Below are positions 38,678 through 38,833 of a DNA stretch of 38,833 nucleotides, one piece after another. Position 1 is the first letter of the stretch. Each line of letters opens with the position of its first letter. The notes under the pieces were generated by a model. That model worked only from the letters and a program-made list of their open reading frames with translations, did no database searches and was not told the DNA's origin. This DNA comes from JBHPGW01 sp042569785 (lineage in GTDB: Bacteria; Planctomycetota; Phycisphaerae; Sedimentisphaerales; Anaerobacaceae): NCBI GenBank assembly GCA_042569785.1, contig JBHPGW010000025.1:1-38833 (forward strand), given 5' to 3'. Both the position numbers and the translations under genes were made by a program.

Positions 38678-38833
38678 TTAGTGCATTATCTTGATGTTCT
38701 TGAACCAGCCTCCGAGCAGATCTGAACTGAAATTAGCGCCTTGAACGTACATTTGGTCGTTCACGGCGTCAAAGTTGAAATCATGTATCCAGCCTGCCGT
38801 TTCAAATCTCAGCATGTCGTAAATTTGAGTTGG
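38678..38833 (-). CDS. partial CDS, C-terminal 51 residues, unknown
   Basis: A minus-strand frame is open from the right edge to TAA at 38678-38680. The visible tail contains FETAGWIHDFNFDAVNDQMY, then VQGANFSSDLLGGWFKNIKIMH. It is aromatic and beta-type in look, with no motif I recognise; it may be the end of an exported protein. The start lies outside the window. It is upstream of the fab operon in the same direction but separated by 240 nt with hairpins and a new promoter. Confidence 0.6.
   Translation of the reverse strand, partial: PTQIYDMLRFETAGWIHDFNFDAVNDQMYVQGANFSSDLLGGWFKNIKIMH

Overview
This window looks like a chromosomal segment of a Planctomycetota bacterium, most likely class Phycisphaerae and close to the anaerobic Sedimentisphaerales lineages. 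That placement is inferred from gene style and was not tested by phylogeny. The signs are a PEP-CTERM-type sorting signal, exported beta-helix proteins ending in dockerin-like repeats, an RHS-type repeat protein, a long prepilin peptidase, and an aroDE fusion. There is no CRISPR array, rRNA, recognisable tRNA or intact transposon.

Layout. Positions 1-2000 are an accessory patch: an AT-rich TPR gene, then a decayed RHS fragment that runs in frame into the C-terminal tip of a methyl-accepting chemotaxis protein and ends at a clear terminator. Positions 2000-8500 hold a small membrane protein (-), aroDE, a MntA-HepT type toxin-antitoxin pair, argG, a prepilin peptidase and an OmpA-like lipoprotein. 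ComEC (-) converges on the OmpA gene with a 57-bp antisense overlap. Positions 11000-18100 encode surface and envelope functions: a beta-helix/BACON/dockerin protein, a GT-C glycosyltransferase, and a large opposite-strand protein that looks like a PEP-CTERM protein fused in frame to a second exported dockerin protein.

Positions 18300-25000 hold a small membrane protein, ileS with a good sigma70-like promoter, a DUF2062 protein, a GT9 heptosyltransferase-like protein and a protein with four CBS motifs flanked by 25-bp direct repeats. Positions 25000-28700 (- strand) hold a single-chain nucleotidyltransferase-HEPN protein, a tight operon of ECF sigma factor, membrane anti-sigma candidate and exported coiled-coil protein, and a small Cys-rich protein. 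A 26-codon gene for a very basic peptide (28750-28830) resembles mS38/COX24-like ribosomal proteins and has its own promoter and Shine-Dalgarno sequence. It is followed by a RACo-type ferredoxin/ASKHA protein.

Positions 30500-38500 (- strand) hold a XylR/AraC-type regulator, a Na+/Ca2+ exchanger-type antiporter, and the classic lipid-synthesis cluster rpmF-plsX-fabH-fabD-fabG-acpP-fabF, read from a TTGACA-N17-TATTCA promoter upstream of rpmF. PlsX, FabH, FabD, FabG, AcpP and FabF together supply acyl-ACP initiation, elongation and transfer to phospholipid. A partial gene of unknown function runs off the right edge.

Noncoding structure is rich. One hairpin type (CAAACTGACC-N3-GGTCAGTTTG and relatives) sits at the 3' ends of three minus-strand genes. 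There are also MITE-like palindromes, a 17-bp perfect hairpin in the CBS-gene leader, and several promoters sharing TTTCC directly before a TTGACA-like -35. No single new system is proven. The best leads are the two-in-one PEP-CTERM/dockerin gene, the unannotatably short basic peptide, the sigma/anti-sigma/coiled-coil operon and the 3'-end hairpin family.
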